Shown here: piece after piece, positions 1 to 12,680 of the stretch
Layout of the letters: each line of letters begins with the position of its first letter
Position numbering within the stretch: position 1 is the stretch's first letter
Source of the DNA: Ulva prolifera
Taxonomy: Eukaryota; Chlorophyta; Ulvophyceae; Ulvales; Ulvaceae
Length of the DNA: 64,000 nucleotides
Direction: 5' to 3'
NCBI GenBank assembly: GCA_023078555.1
Contig: CM041199.1
Span: 6,763,315 to 6,827,314, forward strand
Notes under the pieces: generated by a model
What the model was told of the DNA's origin: nothing
Database searches by the model: none
The model's input: the letters and a program-made list of their open reading frames with translations, nothing else
Made by a program: the position numbers and the translations under genes

Positions 1-526
1 ACTACGCCGTCTACACGAAGCCTCACGGGCCATGCAATATTACTGCATTTGTTGTACCTGCCGGATTTTCGGAGCTATGCCGTGTGCACTTGCAATCGTG
101 GCTGTGTAGGAGCTGTCCTTTCTGCGCGAACGCAAAGTCTGCAAGAGCTGAATCGTCGCGTTGTCGACGTTGTGCAGTAGACATGATTCTCCGTTCGATC
201 GATTTATGCTTGCATGCATCCGCTTGCGAACTCCGTTCAGTGCAGGCAATTTGAATGTTAACGCAACTGCCTCGGACTGGAGCCAGTATGCGACGTTGTG
301 CACAGTCTGCGGCAGCGCTCGAATAGTGGGACGTCTACTGCGATCAGCGTCTACTGTGCGCGTGGTTCACGACAAACGTTGCGATGTGATTCTGCCCACG
401 CTGTCTGTCACCGCAAGTTCAATCCCGTCCTCCCTTTTGCAAGTGCACGTCGAACTTCGCTCCAGCCAGTAGCTCTCAAACGCATAGCTTCTTCATCTTC
501 TCACGAGACTGCGCTCTGCCAACGCG

Positions 527-2983
527 ATGCAGAAGATTGCGGAGCCTTCACCGGTGAGCTCGCTTGTGCAGGTCGTAGAGCTACCTGCGCTACCCTCGAA
601 CGCACGATATGTGCTTCACAATAACGAATGCTATGACTGGGGAACGTTTGGGTGGGTATTGATGACACAGGATATCGACGTCAACGACTACACTTACTTC
701 ATCTTCATGAACTCGTCGGTGAGGGGGCCCTTCATTCCAAGCTACTTGAAGGTATGACCGCCGGAGCCAATTGCATATTTTCGATTATATCATTCATCCT
801 GTGACCGCAGCTTGATGTGATGCTTGCCAAACAAGCAGTCAGCATGGACATGTTGAGTACCACTGCACCTGAATATCGTACAGGGACGAGTGCACTGGGC
901 TGACGTGCTATTGTCCAAGCTCAACGATCAAGTCAAACTTGTTGGTCCGACAATCAACTGCGAAGGCTCCCCACTGCATGGCGATGCTGCCAATACCTGG
1001 AGGCGCAATCCACATGTGCAGAGCTACGTCGTGGCGACGGACCGCATTGGCATGAATCTGCTCTTGACTGATCCAGGAGTGTTTCAGTGCTATGACAACA
1101 TGTGGGACACCATCTTCTACTCTGAACTTGGGTCCAGTGCTGCGATTCTCCAGGCTGGCTACAACATCGACTCCCTCATGGTGTGCACTCACCGCCCAAG
1201 CTCACTCTGTCCACAATCCTGCTACTCTGCTCCGAACTGCCAGTGTGCTGTCAGTGCTGGTGCAGGTGTCCATGCTGGTACACAATTCCGCTCCAGTGAT
1301 TAGAACCTGTCCCCTCTTGCCATGCTGCTGCACACTCTTTGTCATGTACACGTGCACGTTGTATTTTACCGGAAACAGCCCTGTGATCAAAGCTGACAAC
1401 TCCAGATCACCAGGACCCCAAATTCAGTAGCAGGCCAGTAGTCCATTGGGGAACACAAATTGCAAGAGCCACTGGTGCTTGTCTGACACTGCGGTGTTTG
1501 AAACATGCATCTGCGTGATAAGAGGTGCTCTGTCAGCCAGCCATGCGGTGTGCAACACTCATGGAGCTGCTGGCGGCAGGTCCGGTACCAAGGTGTGGAC
1601 TGGCGGCGGCAGGAGAACTGGGGTTGCAACCTTGAGCGAAACCCGTACGGCCAACATTACCTCGACGGCAGCTCCCTCGAGGCGATGGAGGTCATGTTTG
1701 TCAAGGTTAAGCAGCGCCTGCTCGACCAGGCGTGGTCGTACCCCATCGCCGCAGAGCACTACGACCGCTGGCTGCGGGCCCACGAGCTGGTGCGCCACAG
1801 GCACAGCTTCGTGTCCCCCCCCCCCCCCCCCCCCCCCCCCTCTGCGCTCCGTCCTGGCAACAGCTCAGTCACAATGCACGTGATACTGTCATTCGCACGT
1901 GCTAGGTATAGAGGCATAGCTTATAAAAGCGGGGCCTTGTCATCTCATCTTGCCATGCAGCATAGTTCTATTGGTAAACACCGTGTGTTGTTCATCTTTG
2001 AGCGGCTGTGACTCGCGATTCCATCGTGTTACGTCTGGACAGTGAGCTCGGCTGTGCAGGGTACCCCTGAGATCATGCAGAACGACTACGTCACCAACAG
2101 TGAGGAGTACCGCCTCCAGGGCGCCATAATGGCTTTGCTGCAGGGGATCCAGTGCTTTGACTGCGAGTACTACCGTGAGGCGAGCCAGGACCTGCCACAC
2201 GAGTTCACCTGTGACCAGCTGTTTGAGCACTACATCAACTATGGCCAGTTTGAAGGCCGCTCCTACAGGCACGCCAGTCCAACATACCTGATTTTCACTG
2301 TGCACCTATGCAGTGGTGCCCTCTGTTGCAGCTTTTGTGCCGGTTGCTTGTCCGTCGAGACATTAGATTCGCACCTTGTACGAGTGGATGGAGCCGGGCG
2401 CATGATTGCCAGAGTCTGTCATAGCCTAGTTTCTTGTGCTGTGCTGGGTGTTCAAAAGCACTGGGCCTCATGTATGCATCGCTGGTGCTGCAGAATGAAG
2501 TGCATCATCCCGGCGAGTGAGCTGATGCCGTTCACCTCCGGCCCGGAGCTCACGGCGGCCATGCCGCACGTCTCTGAGGAGCGGCTGCAGGAGCTCATGC
2601 GCGAGCAAGAGGCGCGGCTGCTCCAGCAGCTCCCGGACAACGGCCTCGGCGCCGAGGCCGCTGACGCGTTTGCCGCCCGCAACGTACCGCTGAATCAGGA
2701 CTTTGATGACGAGCTGCGCGCGCTGCCGATGTTCCAGGGCCTCGGCGCCGGCAAGCGCGCGACGCTGTCAGCTGAGGGTGAGCCCAGCACGACCGGAAGC
2801 CAGGCGCTCGGGAGCATGGGGGCGGGGACTGCAATCAGCCATGCAGGCCGTGGCCTATCGGGCGTTCTCGATGACGTGGGATTGGGGGCACATGGGCTGC
2901 CAAATTTGCAGGCTCGGCGGCACAGGGTAGCTGCTGGGACGCAGTATATGAACCCCGGGACGCGGGACCTGGTGTTCCGGTGA
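527..2983 (+). CDS. Putative glycosyltransferase-like protein (5' end unresolved)
   Basis: Five exons join in phase: 527-751, 884-1180, 1580-1810, 2060-2268, 2494-2983, giving 483 residues from the ATG at 527. Introns 1-3 are GT-AG. Intron 4 appears to be GC-AG (donor GC at 2269), the choice that keeps phase. Conserved-looking blocks are YVLHNNECYDWGTFGWVL, YFIFMNSSVRGPF, KLVGPTINCEGSP, FYSELGSSAAILQAGYNIDS and RYQGVDWRRQENWGCN. From memory these resemble a family of glycosyltransferase-like proteins common in green algae and some bacteria. The catalytic activity is my inference, not shown. The true N-terminus is probably upstream: an alternative first-exon start is the acceptor at 571, and nothing before 527 gave a clear exon. 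The 3' end is also ambiguous, because a possible intron 2778-2911 would replace the tail and move the stop to 2995-2997. Either way the last ~150 residues are less conserved-looking and partly disordered. Confidence 0.65.
1815..1840. repeat. Poly-C run in intron 3 of the glycosyltransferase-like gene
   Basis: About 26 consecutive C residues begin four bases after the proposed 5' splice site (GTGT at 1811). It is a mononucleotide repeat prone to length change. In the transcript it lies right next to the donor. Confidence 0.9.
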
Positions 2984-2997
2984 CCGTCGGAATGTAG

Positions 2998-4278
2998 CGC
3001 TGGTGCTGTGGTTTGATGCACCGGCGGAGATGCCTGTGGGTTCGGGAGGAACATGTGGGAACAGCGTGTCCAGAAGTGGACACGCTGACAAATAATGATC
3101 AATAATGGAAGTTTTTTTGGGCAACCGTCCCGGTATATTCATGTGTCTGGCAAATCGCTACTTGCACAGGTCACTCGCCAGCAGAAGTATGTTGACAAGG
3201 CAATGAGAAGCTGCCAAGGTAGATGGACAAATAAATGACATGGACAAATAACAGGCCTCGACCGCGAAGCAGGTCGATTCTGTCTGCGATGTTGGCCCCT
3301 CAATGATGCAGGCCTTTCAACTATGCTTGCTGCTCTACAGTGCAGGCCCCTTTTCGGCCCTCAAATAAGTCTGGTACAGGCCACTAGGCTGGGCCTTTCT
3401 GATGCATGTATGTTCTGCAGTGAATTGAGCATTTGCCCATGTGTGGGCGCTTTGCGAAATTGTTGCTTGCAAAACCTATCCAATGTGAAAGATGGCCGCC
3501 TTTACCATGTAATGTGCGACATTTCTGCTGCATAACCCACTACAGAGTGCATTGGCTGTGTTTATTCGCAATTCTGGGTAGTTTGCTATGGTGATCCACC
3601 TTACACTAACCCAAAACCATCGAGTGTGTCAGCTGCATGCACAATGATTTGCTCCCAATAGAAAGCATCTTCGATGCACACAGCTGCAGAATGTGAATTG
3701 CGTAGCTCAGAGTTCATCCATCCTAGAATGATCTTGCAGCAGGCAGGCGTGGAGGCTCCAAGTAGCATAGTGTTCAAAGGCTCCTTTCCATGGGGGATTC
3801 CACCAACATCATGAGGCCGCTGGGTGAATCTGGAACATTGAAGGACGCATGTGCACTACGACTGCTGGTCGATCTGAACCTGAAAGATGACATTGCCACG
3901 CTTGGGTGCCATGTTATCTCCGCAAGACGACTGAGTGCCGGGAGGAAACGTCTGCACAAAGGGTGTCTGTACAGTGGACTAGTCCATGTTTGGCAGCTGC
4001 CAAACAGCTGGTGGAAAGCTGTTGCGGACTGTCCTTGAATCTGTGTACATACGCAGTTTGAGCTTGGTAAGAGGCATAAAAGGTAAGAGGCATGAAAGTT
4101 TAAAAGCCGCCAGCATGCCGGTGCGAGGCAGGAAAGTTTTGACCACTGCCGATCGCGCTGAGTAGCGGAGGTAGCCTGGGCCTTACAAGTCCCTGCTCAT
4201 AGCGCAGGGCAGCAATCAAAAAGTGCCTCATCTGCTGTTCCTGAATGCTCGTGGGCCATTCCTCAGCAGCCAAGAGCC
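2998..4278. other. Intergenic, no supported gene
   Basis: Short open frames exist (for example 3323-3535 and 3790-4038 on +), but none has splice continuity, recognisable motifs or codon character like the neighbouring exons. It may hold the 3' UTR of the upstream gene. Confidence 0.4.
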
Positions 4279-4581
4279 TTGGCGGCGGCATACAGCAGAC
4301 TGCTCAGACATGCTACCATCGTTGCCAGCCTTACCCAGCACGTCGCCTGTGCCATAGCTGCACTCTGCCCCAGGCCTGTCGCCACTGTGAGACCTCTGCA
4401 GCGGCTGGTGCAACGCCACCGCCTGGGACATGATACCACAGCACAGAAGATATTAAATGACATGATGTGTGCTGTGCAAGCACTGCTGCCGCTCCTCCGC
4501 AGACAATTCCTTAAGGCTCTGCCCTCTGCGTCTTGGGCCTCCACACCCCACGGCAGCCCGCGCCACACACTCGACGCTTAA
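4279..4581 (+). other. Possible exon, unrecognised
   Basis: An open frame of about 100 codons reads as Ala/Leu-rich, helix-like sequence ending in a stop at 4579-4581. No flanking exon could be joined to it with consistent phase. It may be a terminal exon of an unseen gene or chance. Confidence 0.15.
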
Positions 4582-5297
4582 GAATAATTATTCCTCAATC
4601 AAATAACCGGTCCCTGCGAGGATGCTGCACACAGGGCTCCATATCGGGGGCTCGAAAATGGGGCCGTGCGTCAGGTCAACACATCCTTGCAGTCTCATCA
4701 TTTTCTCAATCCATTTCACCATGGCATAATCGCACTGCAGCAGTGGTAGCTGGCCACCGCCTTCGTCATGTTCATCTTCCATTCTTCAAGCAGTCATCAA
4801 TCTCCATGTTTTTCATCTTAACCATCAAATGCTGTCATCAGCACTCAGCCCTGAGACAGGTGGCTGCAAGCAGCCCTGGTAACAGTGGCTGCAAGTGTCT
4901 GGCTCACTGTGGTCCCCAGGACCCAACAGGCATGCACACGACAAGCACAGCGGCAAGCGCAGCCTGCAGAGGCGCGTGCATACTGTCCATGCTTCCACAG
5001 ACGGCGCCTGGCATGCTGGTACCCGCCCCATCACTACAGCGCTGAGTCAGCATCTCGAAGAGCTTCCGCACCAGCTCAGCGCATAAACGCAGAAACATGG
5101 TGCTGTTTTATTCAACAAACTGCCACAGATGCATGGCATGCCCAAGCGCATCACCCTCGATGAACATGTGCTCAGCAGCAAACAGATGAGCAAGAGCAGC
5201 ATCCGTCCGGTACGCACACACGATACGCCGTGGCACACATGGACGCCATGCATGGTGGGCGGACTGCACCAGGCCGTGCGGTTAGACCCCCACCACG
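4582..5297. other. Intergenic, nothing identified
   Basis: No exon with supported boundaries was found on either strand. This is presumably the 3' flank of the minus-strand gene that ends at 5298. Confidence 0.4.
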
Positions 5298-8200
5298 CTA
5301 GCCCTTCATGCATTCGATGCGGCCTGAGGCGATCCGCTCCTGAACCTCGCGGAAGCTGTCCAGCTCCGCCGCGGACAGGGCTGTTGGCTGGAGGCGCAGC
5401 GGCGGGGGGTTCCGGTCAATGCCGGGAGCGCCTGCCTGCACCCACTGCGCCCCCTCAGACTGGGCCGGCGGCAGCGTTAGCGTGTTCACACCATGAGCAA
5501 GTTGTGCACGGGCCGCAGCACGGCAGAGCACTTGACCACATCACAAGGCACTGATGCATGGCATGCGCAAGAGCTCTCATGTGCTGATTCGGGTGTTCAG
5601 CCCGCGAAACAAGAGGACTTTTTGGAGTCATCGGCTGGGCGCTCGAGGGTCAGCTTGCCCATGAATACCGTAGGCGTACCCAAGTATGCAGGTTTCCAGA
5701 TTCCACCGTTCTTGTATGCCATGCATTGACAGGGAAGCACGCCATGGTGCCCCAATGCCGTTGTGACCCCTGAGCAGGGGCGCTGCGATTCAGAAACAAC
5801 ACACAGCGCAGGACCCCGGACACACACCTGGGGAGGCAGCTGGGGGGGCAGGTCGGATCCATGGCGCGCGCTGCGCTGCGCGCTGCGGCGCGCGTGGTCC
5901 TCAGACTCCTGCCGCTCCAGCGCGTCCATCTGCGCCCGCACCTGCGCCAGCCACTGCGCGACGCCGTCGTGGTAGTCTGCACCAGCGGCACGGGTCGGCG
6001 TGAGGCAAAATCCGGTGGGCAAATGTACGTATTTCTTGCTTTTTCTACGAGTGCACGGCTCCAGCTTGCTGTAATGTAAAGTAAATCTAAATTTACTGAG
6101 CCGTGTGCTATTGGACATTGACAACTCCGAGTTAACGGGACCACATATGCCAAAAGGGTAAACCACCTGTGTTCCTAACCTAGTGCTACTGGGCGCACGA
6201 GTTCGTGTTCACGTGTGTGGGCCTGCAGTCGTCAAGAGCACACTGGACAGAAGTCAATTGTGCTGCAGCGCATGCACGCATGGCTAGAATTGAGCGCGAG
6301 TAAGAAGTCTACAAGCCAGAGCCGCGCCGCCACAGGACCAGCAGTTTCGCCACTCCACAATCTCCAATACCACACTCGGCACGGACATGAAGTTTGCCAA
6401 CAGCAGGCCACATGTGGCACAGCAATTCCGGGAGGACAGCGCCAATAGCGCGGGCGATTGCTTTGCATGGCAGCCAATATGTACAATACTTATATTGACA
6501 ATATTACGTATCCGAAGAGGTACTCCAAGCAGGCGGGTGGGTGTTCACAGGGGCCGTGGGAGGGGAGGCGCGCCGGCGCATGCATATGAGGAGTGCTCGG
6601 CGATAGCGTCGGCGACCGGGGACTCACCCTCACGCATGATGCGTTGCAGGCCGGCCAGGCGCTCCGCCACCGCCTCCCTGTACTCTGACCCATGCTCCTG
6701 CTCAGTGTCCTCAAGCCACTCCTCGGTAAAGCGCGACGTGGTTGGGAAGCCGAAGAGGTCTCCCAGAGCCTGCAGAGAACGTCACGGTGGTGGCACAAAC
6801 GGGCGAGGCGCTTCGGCGGGCGAGGCCCTACCGCCTCAGGGGATCTCTCAGGGGCTGCCTCCGTAGACGCGCCTGAAGCGGCTGCAGCTGCCGGGCGAGG
6901 CCCTCCGGCCCAGGGTAGGGGTGTGTGCCACAGCACAAGGGGTACAGGCGGAGGTATTTCACGCAATGTGCTTGTGAGACGCCGGGACAAAACAGGGGGC
7001 GGCCTGATGAGCTGATCATCTTCGAAGGCCGGGGTTGCTATGTTTGGCTACACACATCTGGGCACGCCGTGCAGTGTTGGGCCATCGGGCCCGATTTTTA
7101 TATGTAACAGTCCCAAATATTCTGGTCTAATTTCTGGGTGGCAGCCCTGGAAACGCTGCACACCGACCCAACACTGCTGCCGCGGCCCTTGTGACTGGAA
7201 GCCCAGGAAGAGCTCCAGAACACACGGCGTGCTCCTGAACGGTCGCATCAGCACACCGTTTCGATCAGAGTGCAGATACAACGCCAGGACAGCGCCAAAG
7301 CAGCCTCGCGCTGCCGATGGTGCTACGCGGTGGGCACACACCTCGAGCTCAGGGTCCAGCTTGCGCTCGCCCTTGGCGCCCATGACACTCTCAAACACCT
7401 CCCACCCGTCCACAGGGGCCGCACAGCTCCCCTCTGCCGCTGCGGCCACCACTCCACCACCTCTGTCCCCCACGGCGGCCCGCGCAGTGGCCGCCACAGG
7501 GTTCGCCACAGGGTTCGCCGCAGGGTTCGGCAGACGCGGCGGCGTGAGCCCTCCTGCCGCCGCGCATGAGTCTCCAGGTAGGGTGGCGGCGATTGCAGAT
7601 GGGCGCTTTGTGGCTGGAGGGGGCGCCAGGACGCTGCCACCGCCGGCGCGGGCGGTCGCTGGAGCGCCGCGGGTTGCTGGCTTGGCCCGGGCGCGAGTCG
7701 CCGGCGGGTGGTGCTGCGGGGCACGGGGTGGCTTGGGGGCCCTGGAGCGCAGAGCAGGCACCTTGCCGCGGGAGGAGCGCGGATCGGCCGGTGTCTCTGC
7801 CGGCGCCGATGTTCCCGCTGTGAACAGCGCAGGTGCCTTGCAGTGCGGCTCGCCTGTGACCCCTGCCGGAGTGTCAGCGGTGGCAGGTTGTGCACCTGTG
7901 GACGCGGCAGGCAGAAGTTGCATTCTAGAGCCAGCGGCGGTGCCAGTGCTCGCCCCGCTGCGCAAGAGTCTCCCGCCGGTGGAGGCATCCCGGGTGAGGG
8001 TGGATGTGGCTGCGCTGTCACCACGGGCTGGACCGAGGGTGGCTTCAGGGGCGACTTGAGGCGCTTGCAGCGGGGTAACAGCCACGCTGGGGCCTGCGGT
8101 GGACGGGCCGGCCGAGAAATACGCGGGCGGAGGCTCGCTGCCCTGAGGCTGTGTTTGCATGGCATGCATGCTGACATCGGTGATACGAACTGCGGTCACG

Positions 8201-10015
8201 CCGTCCCCTTCGTCCCAGCCGTTTGCAAATGCATGCACCGGCGACAGCTCCTTCTCGGCAGGCCTCTTGGAACCGCCGGGTACACCTGTGGACACCTTTG
8301 CCGCAGAGCTGTCATTGCCGGCGGCTGGCGGGGGGGGACGCTGCGCTGGAGCTGGGGTGGGGCCCGGCTGCGGTGGGGGGGGTTGCATCGCCTGCGCGCG
8401 GGCGGCGGCGCGTGTGACTCGCGGAATGCGCGCAGAGCTGCGGGGCTTGACGTTGATGGCTTTGCCGCCTCGGCGGATGACCCTGGCTGCGGTGCGCGAT
8501 TTGGGCGCGTCGTCGGCGGACACACTGCCTTCGCGGAACAGCACCGTGCCCGTCGGGGCAGCGGCACAGGGGGGTGGGGCTGCTGAAACCCTCGTTGCAC
8601 CGTCAGCATCCCGTGCGTTGGTCGGGGCCTGTGTCGAGTCCAGGACCATCTGCTTGATGTGCTTTGCCAGCCGCTGTGCCACGACCTCCTCTTCTGCTGT
8701 CAGCTCCTCCTGGGGCCCCTGTGGCGGCGCCGCGGCGTGCGCCTGCTGCAGGGCCGCTGCCGGGGCTCCGCCTGCCGACAGGGTTTGCGTGCCGCTTCCC
8801 CCCGCCGCGGCCGCTGCCGCTGCGGCATCGACCTGTGCGCGGATCGGCCCGGCGGCGACCACGGCCCGCAGGTGCGGCTTCCGCTGCAGCAGCCGCTCTC
8901 GCGCACGCCGCGCCATCGCCGTCAGCGCCGTGCGGACCACCGGCGCCGCCTCCTCCAGCACCGGCAGGCCCTCCGGCTCTGCGAACTGCAGATACCTCCT
9001 GCCACCCGCGCTCCCGGCAACGCCGGAGAACGGTGCGGCGCCACGCGCGGCCGCGGCGAGCAGCGGCGATGCAGCCGCGGAGGCGGGGCCCTCATCAGGA
9101 CCGAGTCGAGCGGAGGGTGGGAGGGCTGCGTGGAGCGGCGATGGGGTTGGGGGAGCCAAGCCCTGTTGGGGAGAGTAGGGTGTTGTGGTGCCATTGCTGT
9201 CGGGGGAAGCGGATGCCGGGGCGGTCTGATGCGATCGGCGGAAGTCCGCGAAGGTTGGAGGCGGGGGGATTGCCGCGAGACCGCCGGCAGCGGCGTTCGG
9301 GGTCGGGAGGAGCTCCGGGTCGAGCGCAAGGAACGCTGGGTACTGGCCGGATTCGGATTGTGGGGAGGGGGTGCGGGTGGGAGCGGCCGTGAGACCCTGG
9401 GCCGTGAGGTTTGAGCCAGTCAGGTACTCTGCATGAGGCAGGACGGGGTGCATGGGGGTCGATAGTGTGAAGCGTTGCTACAAAAGTGTCGCAAGTGCAT
9501 GCATGGTGGTGTTGCGCGTGGCTGATTTCTATGTGTCGAAGGACCACATGCCCGCCTGTGCATCAGATGGGCAAAGCATGGACACCATGCACTGTGAGGG
9601 TTTACGCAGGCTGATCCCGTCGCGTGAGGGCTTCCCTGCACACGCTATCACTCCTACACTCTTACAGGACCAGAATTATAATAAAAAAAAAATCACCTGG
9701 TACAGGAGCGCTTGTGGAGGTCACGCCAGAGCCCGGCGCGCCGTATTTGTCCGTGATTGGGGCAGAGGCCACCTGCTGCGTGAGTGAGAATGACTCGCTT
9801 GCCGGGGGGCCGACGGCACCGCCCACAGCGGCCGCGGCAGTGCCTGCGGCGGGTGAGGGTCCTGCGCCGTCCGCTGCGGCGGGCTGAGGCAGCGGGGGGG
9901 TGGAGGCTGGTGTGGGGGGGCGGGTGGTGAGGGGCCGCTGCTCTCCGATGGGCTTCGGCCGGCGCTGCGGCGGGAGTGGGATGTGTGGGTAGCGCTGCGA
10001 GACGACTGACCGCAT
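5298..10015 (-). CDS. Large Ala/Pro-rich disordered protein of unknown function
   Basis: Five minus-strand exons join with matching phase: 10015-9697, 9428-7342, 6769-6628, 5976-5828, 5459-5298, giving 952 residues. Splice signals are good (CAG/GTGATT, GAG/GTGTGT, GAGG/GTGAGT, CAG/GTGTGT donors). The 2,087-base exon 2 encodes an Ala/Pro/Gly/Thr-rich region with short basic helices, such as LTAMARRARERLLQRKPHLR, and an acidic helix around EEEVVAQRLAKHIKQMVLD. The C-terminal third is charged and helical: FESVMGAKGERKLDPELE continues across the intron into ALGDLFGFPTTSRFTEEWLE, then DYHDGVAQWLAQVRAQMDAL. The last exon ends ASGRIECMKG. The alternation of basic and disordered segments would suit a nuclear or chromatin protein, but I do not recognise the family. 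The start could lie slightly upstream, since another ATG at 10041 is in a different frame. The exon 5 acceptor could alternatively be about 24 bases further in. Confidence 0.6.
6076..6151 (+). repeat. Dispersed short repeat, copy 1
   Basis: An ~76-bp copy of a sequence seen four times in the window. The core runs from TTTACTGAGCCGT through ATTGGACATTGACAACTCCG to GTTAACGGGACCACATATGC. It lies in intron 3 (5977-6627) of the minus-strand gene at 5298-10015. Its start contains the small palindrome AGTAAAT...ATTTACT. Confidence 0.85.
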
Positions 10016-10245
10016 GGCTGCCTGCGGAAGGGCGCGCTCATGTCGTCAAAAGTACTCCTCTGTCAACAGTTGCTCTGAGATTGGAACATGGTAGTTTGCA
10101 GTGCTGTGTGCCCAGTCAAGCAAGCATGGTAATGGCCTGATCCAGCATGTCTTGTGATTTGTGGACGCAGCAGTGTCCAGCAGTGTCCAGGCGGAGCAGC
10201 TTCAGCAGAACAAGGCATGCTCATGAGCTCACAAACCAGGCAGTG

Positions 10246-10351
10246 AAGTAAAGGAAAGAAAATCTGAATTTTCTGAGCCGTATCCTATTGGACACTGACA
10301 GCTCCGAATTAACGGGACCACATATGCCGAATTTACGAGACCACATATGCC
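10246..10351 (+). repeat. Dispersed short repeat, copy 2
   Basis: A diverged copy of the same element. The GACCACATATGCC end is repeated a second time at about 10339-10351. It lies ~230 bp upstream of the start of the minus-strand gene ending at 5298. Confidence 0.8.
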
Positions 10352-10775
10352 ACATATCATATGTGACAAATGCAGTACGCGCCAGTTAACAATTGCTGGC
10401 TGTATCATGCTGGTTGCTTTGCATAGAAGGAAAGGCCATGGTGATTTCTTTTTTGGGGTGCTGCCGATGGAAGCGCATGCAGATTGGCGCAGATTGGCCA
10501 TGGCGCACAATCGGGCTGATGCAGTATTCGCAGGGCTGATGGCGATTGCTGAGATTATGGCGATTGCTGAGATGATGGCGATTGCTGAGATGATTGCTGA
10601 GATGATGGCGATTGCTGAGAAAGCGCACCGGGAAACATGCTGCAGGCACATGAGGCACCAGCTGGCACGAGGGGTGTGGTTGGCGCACCTGGAGCAGCCG
10701 CGGCTGGAGGTCTACATCACGGAGGGCGAGCTTCTGGACTGCCTGCAGGCGAGTGGACTGCAGAGGCTCATCTGA
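10352..10775 (+). other. Open frame of uncertain status
   Basis: The + frame stays open to a stop at 10773-10775, crosses the tandem repeat at 10541-10620, and ends in a plausible peptide (ARGVWLAHLEQPRLEVYITE). It begins inside the dispersed repeat and has no supported splice partners, so I treat it as doubtful. Confidence 0.15.
10541..10620 (+). repeat. Tandem repeat, ~18-bp units
   Basis: Units of GCGATTGCTGAGATGATG repeat about four times with one shortened unit. The period is a multiple of three, so the frame through it stays open. Confidence 0.85.
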
Positions 10776-12605
10776 GATGCGGTGATCCGCAAGCAGCTCT
10801 GACTCGAGCTCCTTCAGACACTCCGTCAATGGCGAATCGTGCTGCTCCTGTGGCTGCTTGCAGGGGAGGGTCTGCACACAGCGCAAGATACTGAGGGGCT
10901 GTGTCCGGCGCGAGTGCTGCCGTTGCGTGGGTGTTTTGGTGTGCGCTTCGTGTGGCTTGCTGCATGGTGCGCGGTTCCCCTGGTTCTTGCTTGCGGTGCT
11001 ACCTGCCTCGCTTGCTTTGTCCTTGTAACACACAGCGCAAGATGCTGAGGGGCTTCCGAGTGTATTTCATGCATGTGCACTGCCTTGCAGTACACTTTGA
11101 TGCTCTGTCATGCAATGCTTTGAGTTGATGCAGAGTGGCTTGGTTCAGTAGGCCCTGAGGTGCTGGCGGGGCACCTAGTGTGACCATGCTACCCCAGACA
11201 GTTCTGCTCCGCGTGTTTGTACTGTGAAGATGGACAATGGTGGACCTCGGTAGCTCTGGTATCATCCTTGCTGCCCATCCATGTCTCTGACCCGCAGCAG
11301 CACTATACACGTGCTGCCAATCTCAGGTCGTGGATACATTGACGCATCCCGCCAGGAACACGTTACAGCCAGATGACATTGTAAGATATGATGTTCACGT
11401 GCGTGGCTTCGTGGCCCGTGAGCGGGTATGCTTGAAACCCGTGCGGTGACCGCGACCTGGCTGGCCACCTCGAGAGCTCGTACTGCGCAGCGGAAACGCA
11501 GCTGGCTCCCAGTAATCGTGACTACGAGGAATTGTTGCCGTCGATTGGACATCCGTGGCTGTGCACCAGCTGTGCTGCCCTGCGGAGCTCCGAGGAGGTG
11601 GTTCGAACGCCAATGCATCGCGACGTCGACATTGCGAGTTTCGGAAGCGTCGCGTGTGCAACGACCGACTAAGTAATTTCGTTGATGCATCGAGGAAGCC
11701 CGGACTGATACTTTCATGCTGCAGATGAGTGAACAAACTCCAGCCAGCGTAACACCATGGCGGACGAAAAGGCCAGATAGCGACTGTCGCTGTCTGGCCT
11801 TTTCATCCGCCGCAGATGCCTGCAAATCGTCTACGGAACGCTATGAACAACCCTCACTGATATTCTGAATCCCCATACTTCGACTTTTCGCACGTCAGGG
11901 CGGGCTAGCGCTTATCGCCCCAGAAGCGGCACCTGGGCGCATGCTTGCACTGCGCCTGGCCAAAAGCAATTGTACAACAGGCCAAGGCGCAGTTTGAGGG
12001 ACACGCAGATGATTCATACAATTGTCAATGACATCTCTGTACGTAGTGTTCCATGATGCGGCCAGTGACGTGAGGAGGAAAGGCAAACATGGCCCGCATG
12101 CCTCCTACCAATTGCCACCGCATTCACGTTGCTAGAGTCTTGTCTTGTGGCCAAAGAACGCCCCACGTGTCGAACATGGGGATGTCGAAAACCACAGGTG
12201 TCAAGTGTGCTTGCTTTGTGCTCATTCAGCTCGAGATCTCGGGTTTGGATGAGGCCTCATGAGGGCGTGACTGGGCCTGGATATCCATCAGCATCGTATA
12301 CTGCATGAAGGCACCACCCCCGAACGAAATCACCACCCAGCCGGGGTGGAGCCTGCCTTCAATGCTTCCACTCCGGCGATCCCATGAGCAGTGCTCTCAA
12401 GTGATGGTGTAGGCACTGTTGTCAGCCCCACTGTGATCACACTCATGTTTCAAAGACACAGCTACCTCTGCGGCGTTATGCAGTGCTGTCTCACACCGCG
12501 AGGGACATACAGGCATCACACCGGCACGCTCACCGGTCACTACTGGACGCCCGCAGCAATGGAACGTATAAAAGCGCCAGTGAAGACGTCCACTGCACGC
12601 TGCAC
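10776..12605. other. Intergenic region without a supported gene
   Basis: Open frames on both strands (for example 11262-11825 on -) show no motif or splice continuity. The only structured element is the inverted repeat at 11759-11811. Confidence 0.4.
11759..11811. repeat. Near-perfect 53-bp inverted repeat (hairpin)
   Basis: Left arm 11759-11784 and right arm 11786-11811 are reverse complements over 26 bp with two mismatches, around a single central base. The arms contain AAAAGGCCAGA and TCTGGCCTTTT. Either strand, if transcribed, would fold into a long stem. It could be a small-RNA precursor, a minimal foldback element or a cruciform site. No coding gene covers it. Confidence 0.85.
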
Positions 12606-12680
12606 AGGAATGGCATCGCACCTCAGCCACAGGAATGGCATCGCACCTCAGCCACAGGAATGGCATCGCACCTCAGCCAC
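12606..12680. repeat. 25-bp minisatellite, three copies
   Basis: Three identical 25-bp units (AGGAATGGCATCGCACCTCA + GCCAC) run from 12606, followed by a partial fourth. They overlap the 3' end of the AP2 gene. The predicted stop codon at 12648-12650 lies inside the array, and each unit carries a potential minus-strand 5' splice site (GAG/GTGCGA). Confidence 0.9.

Noticed and set aside
7708..9414. Long plus-strand open frames opposite the exon at 9428-7342
   Set aside because: They are Arg/Ala/Cys-rich shadows of a GC-rich minus-strand exon that has consistent splice sites. The plus frames have none.
10541..10620. Possible CRISPR-like array
   Set aside because: The units are contiguous tandem copies without unique spacers, and the context is eukaryotic.
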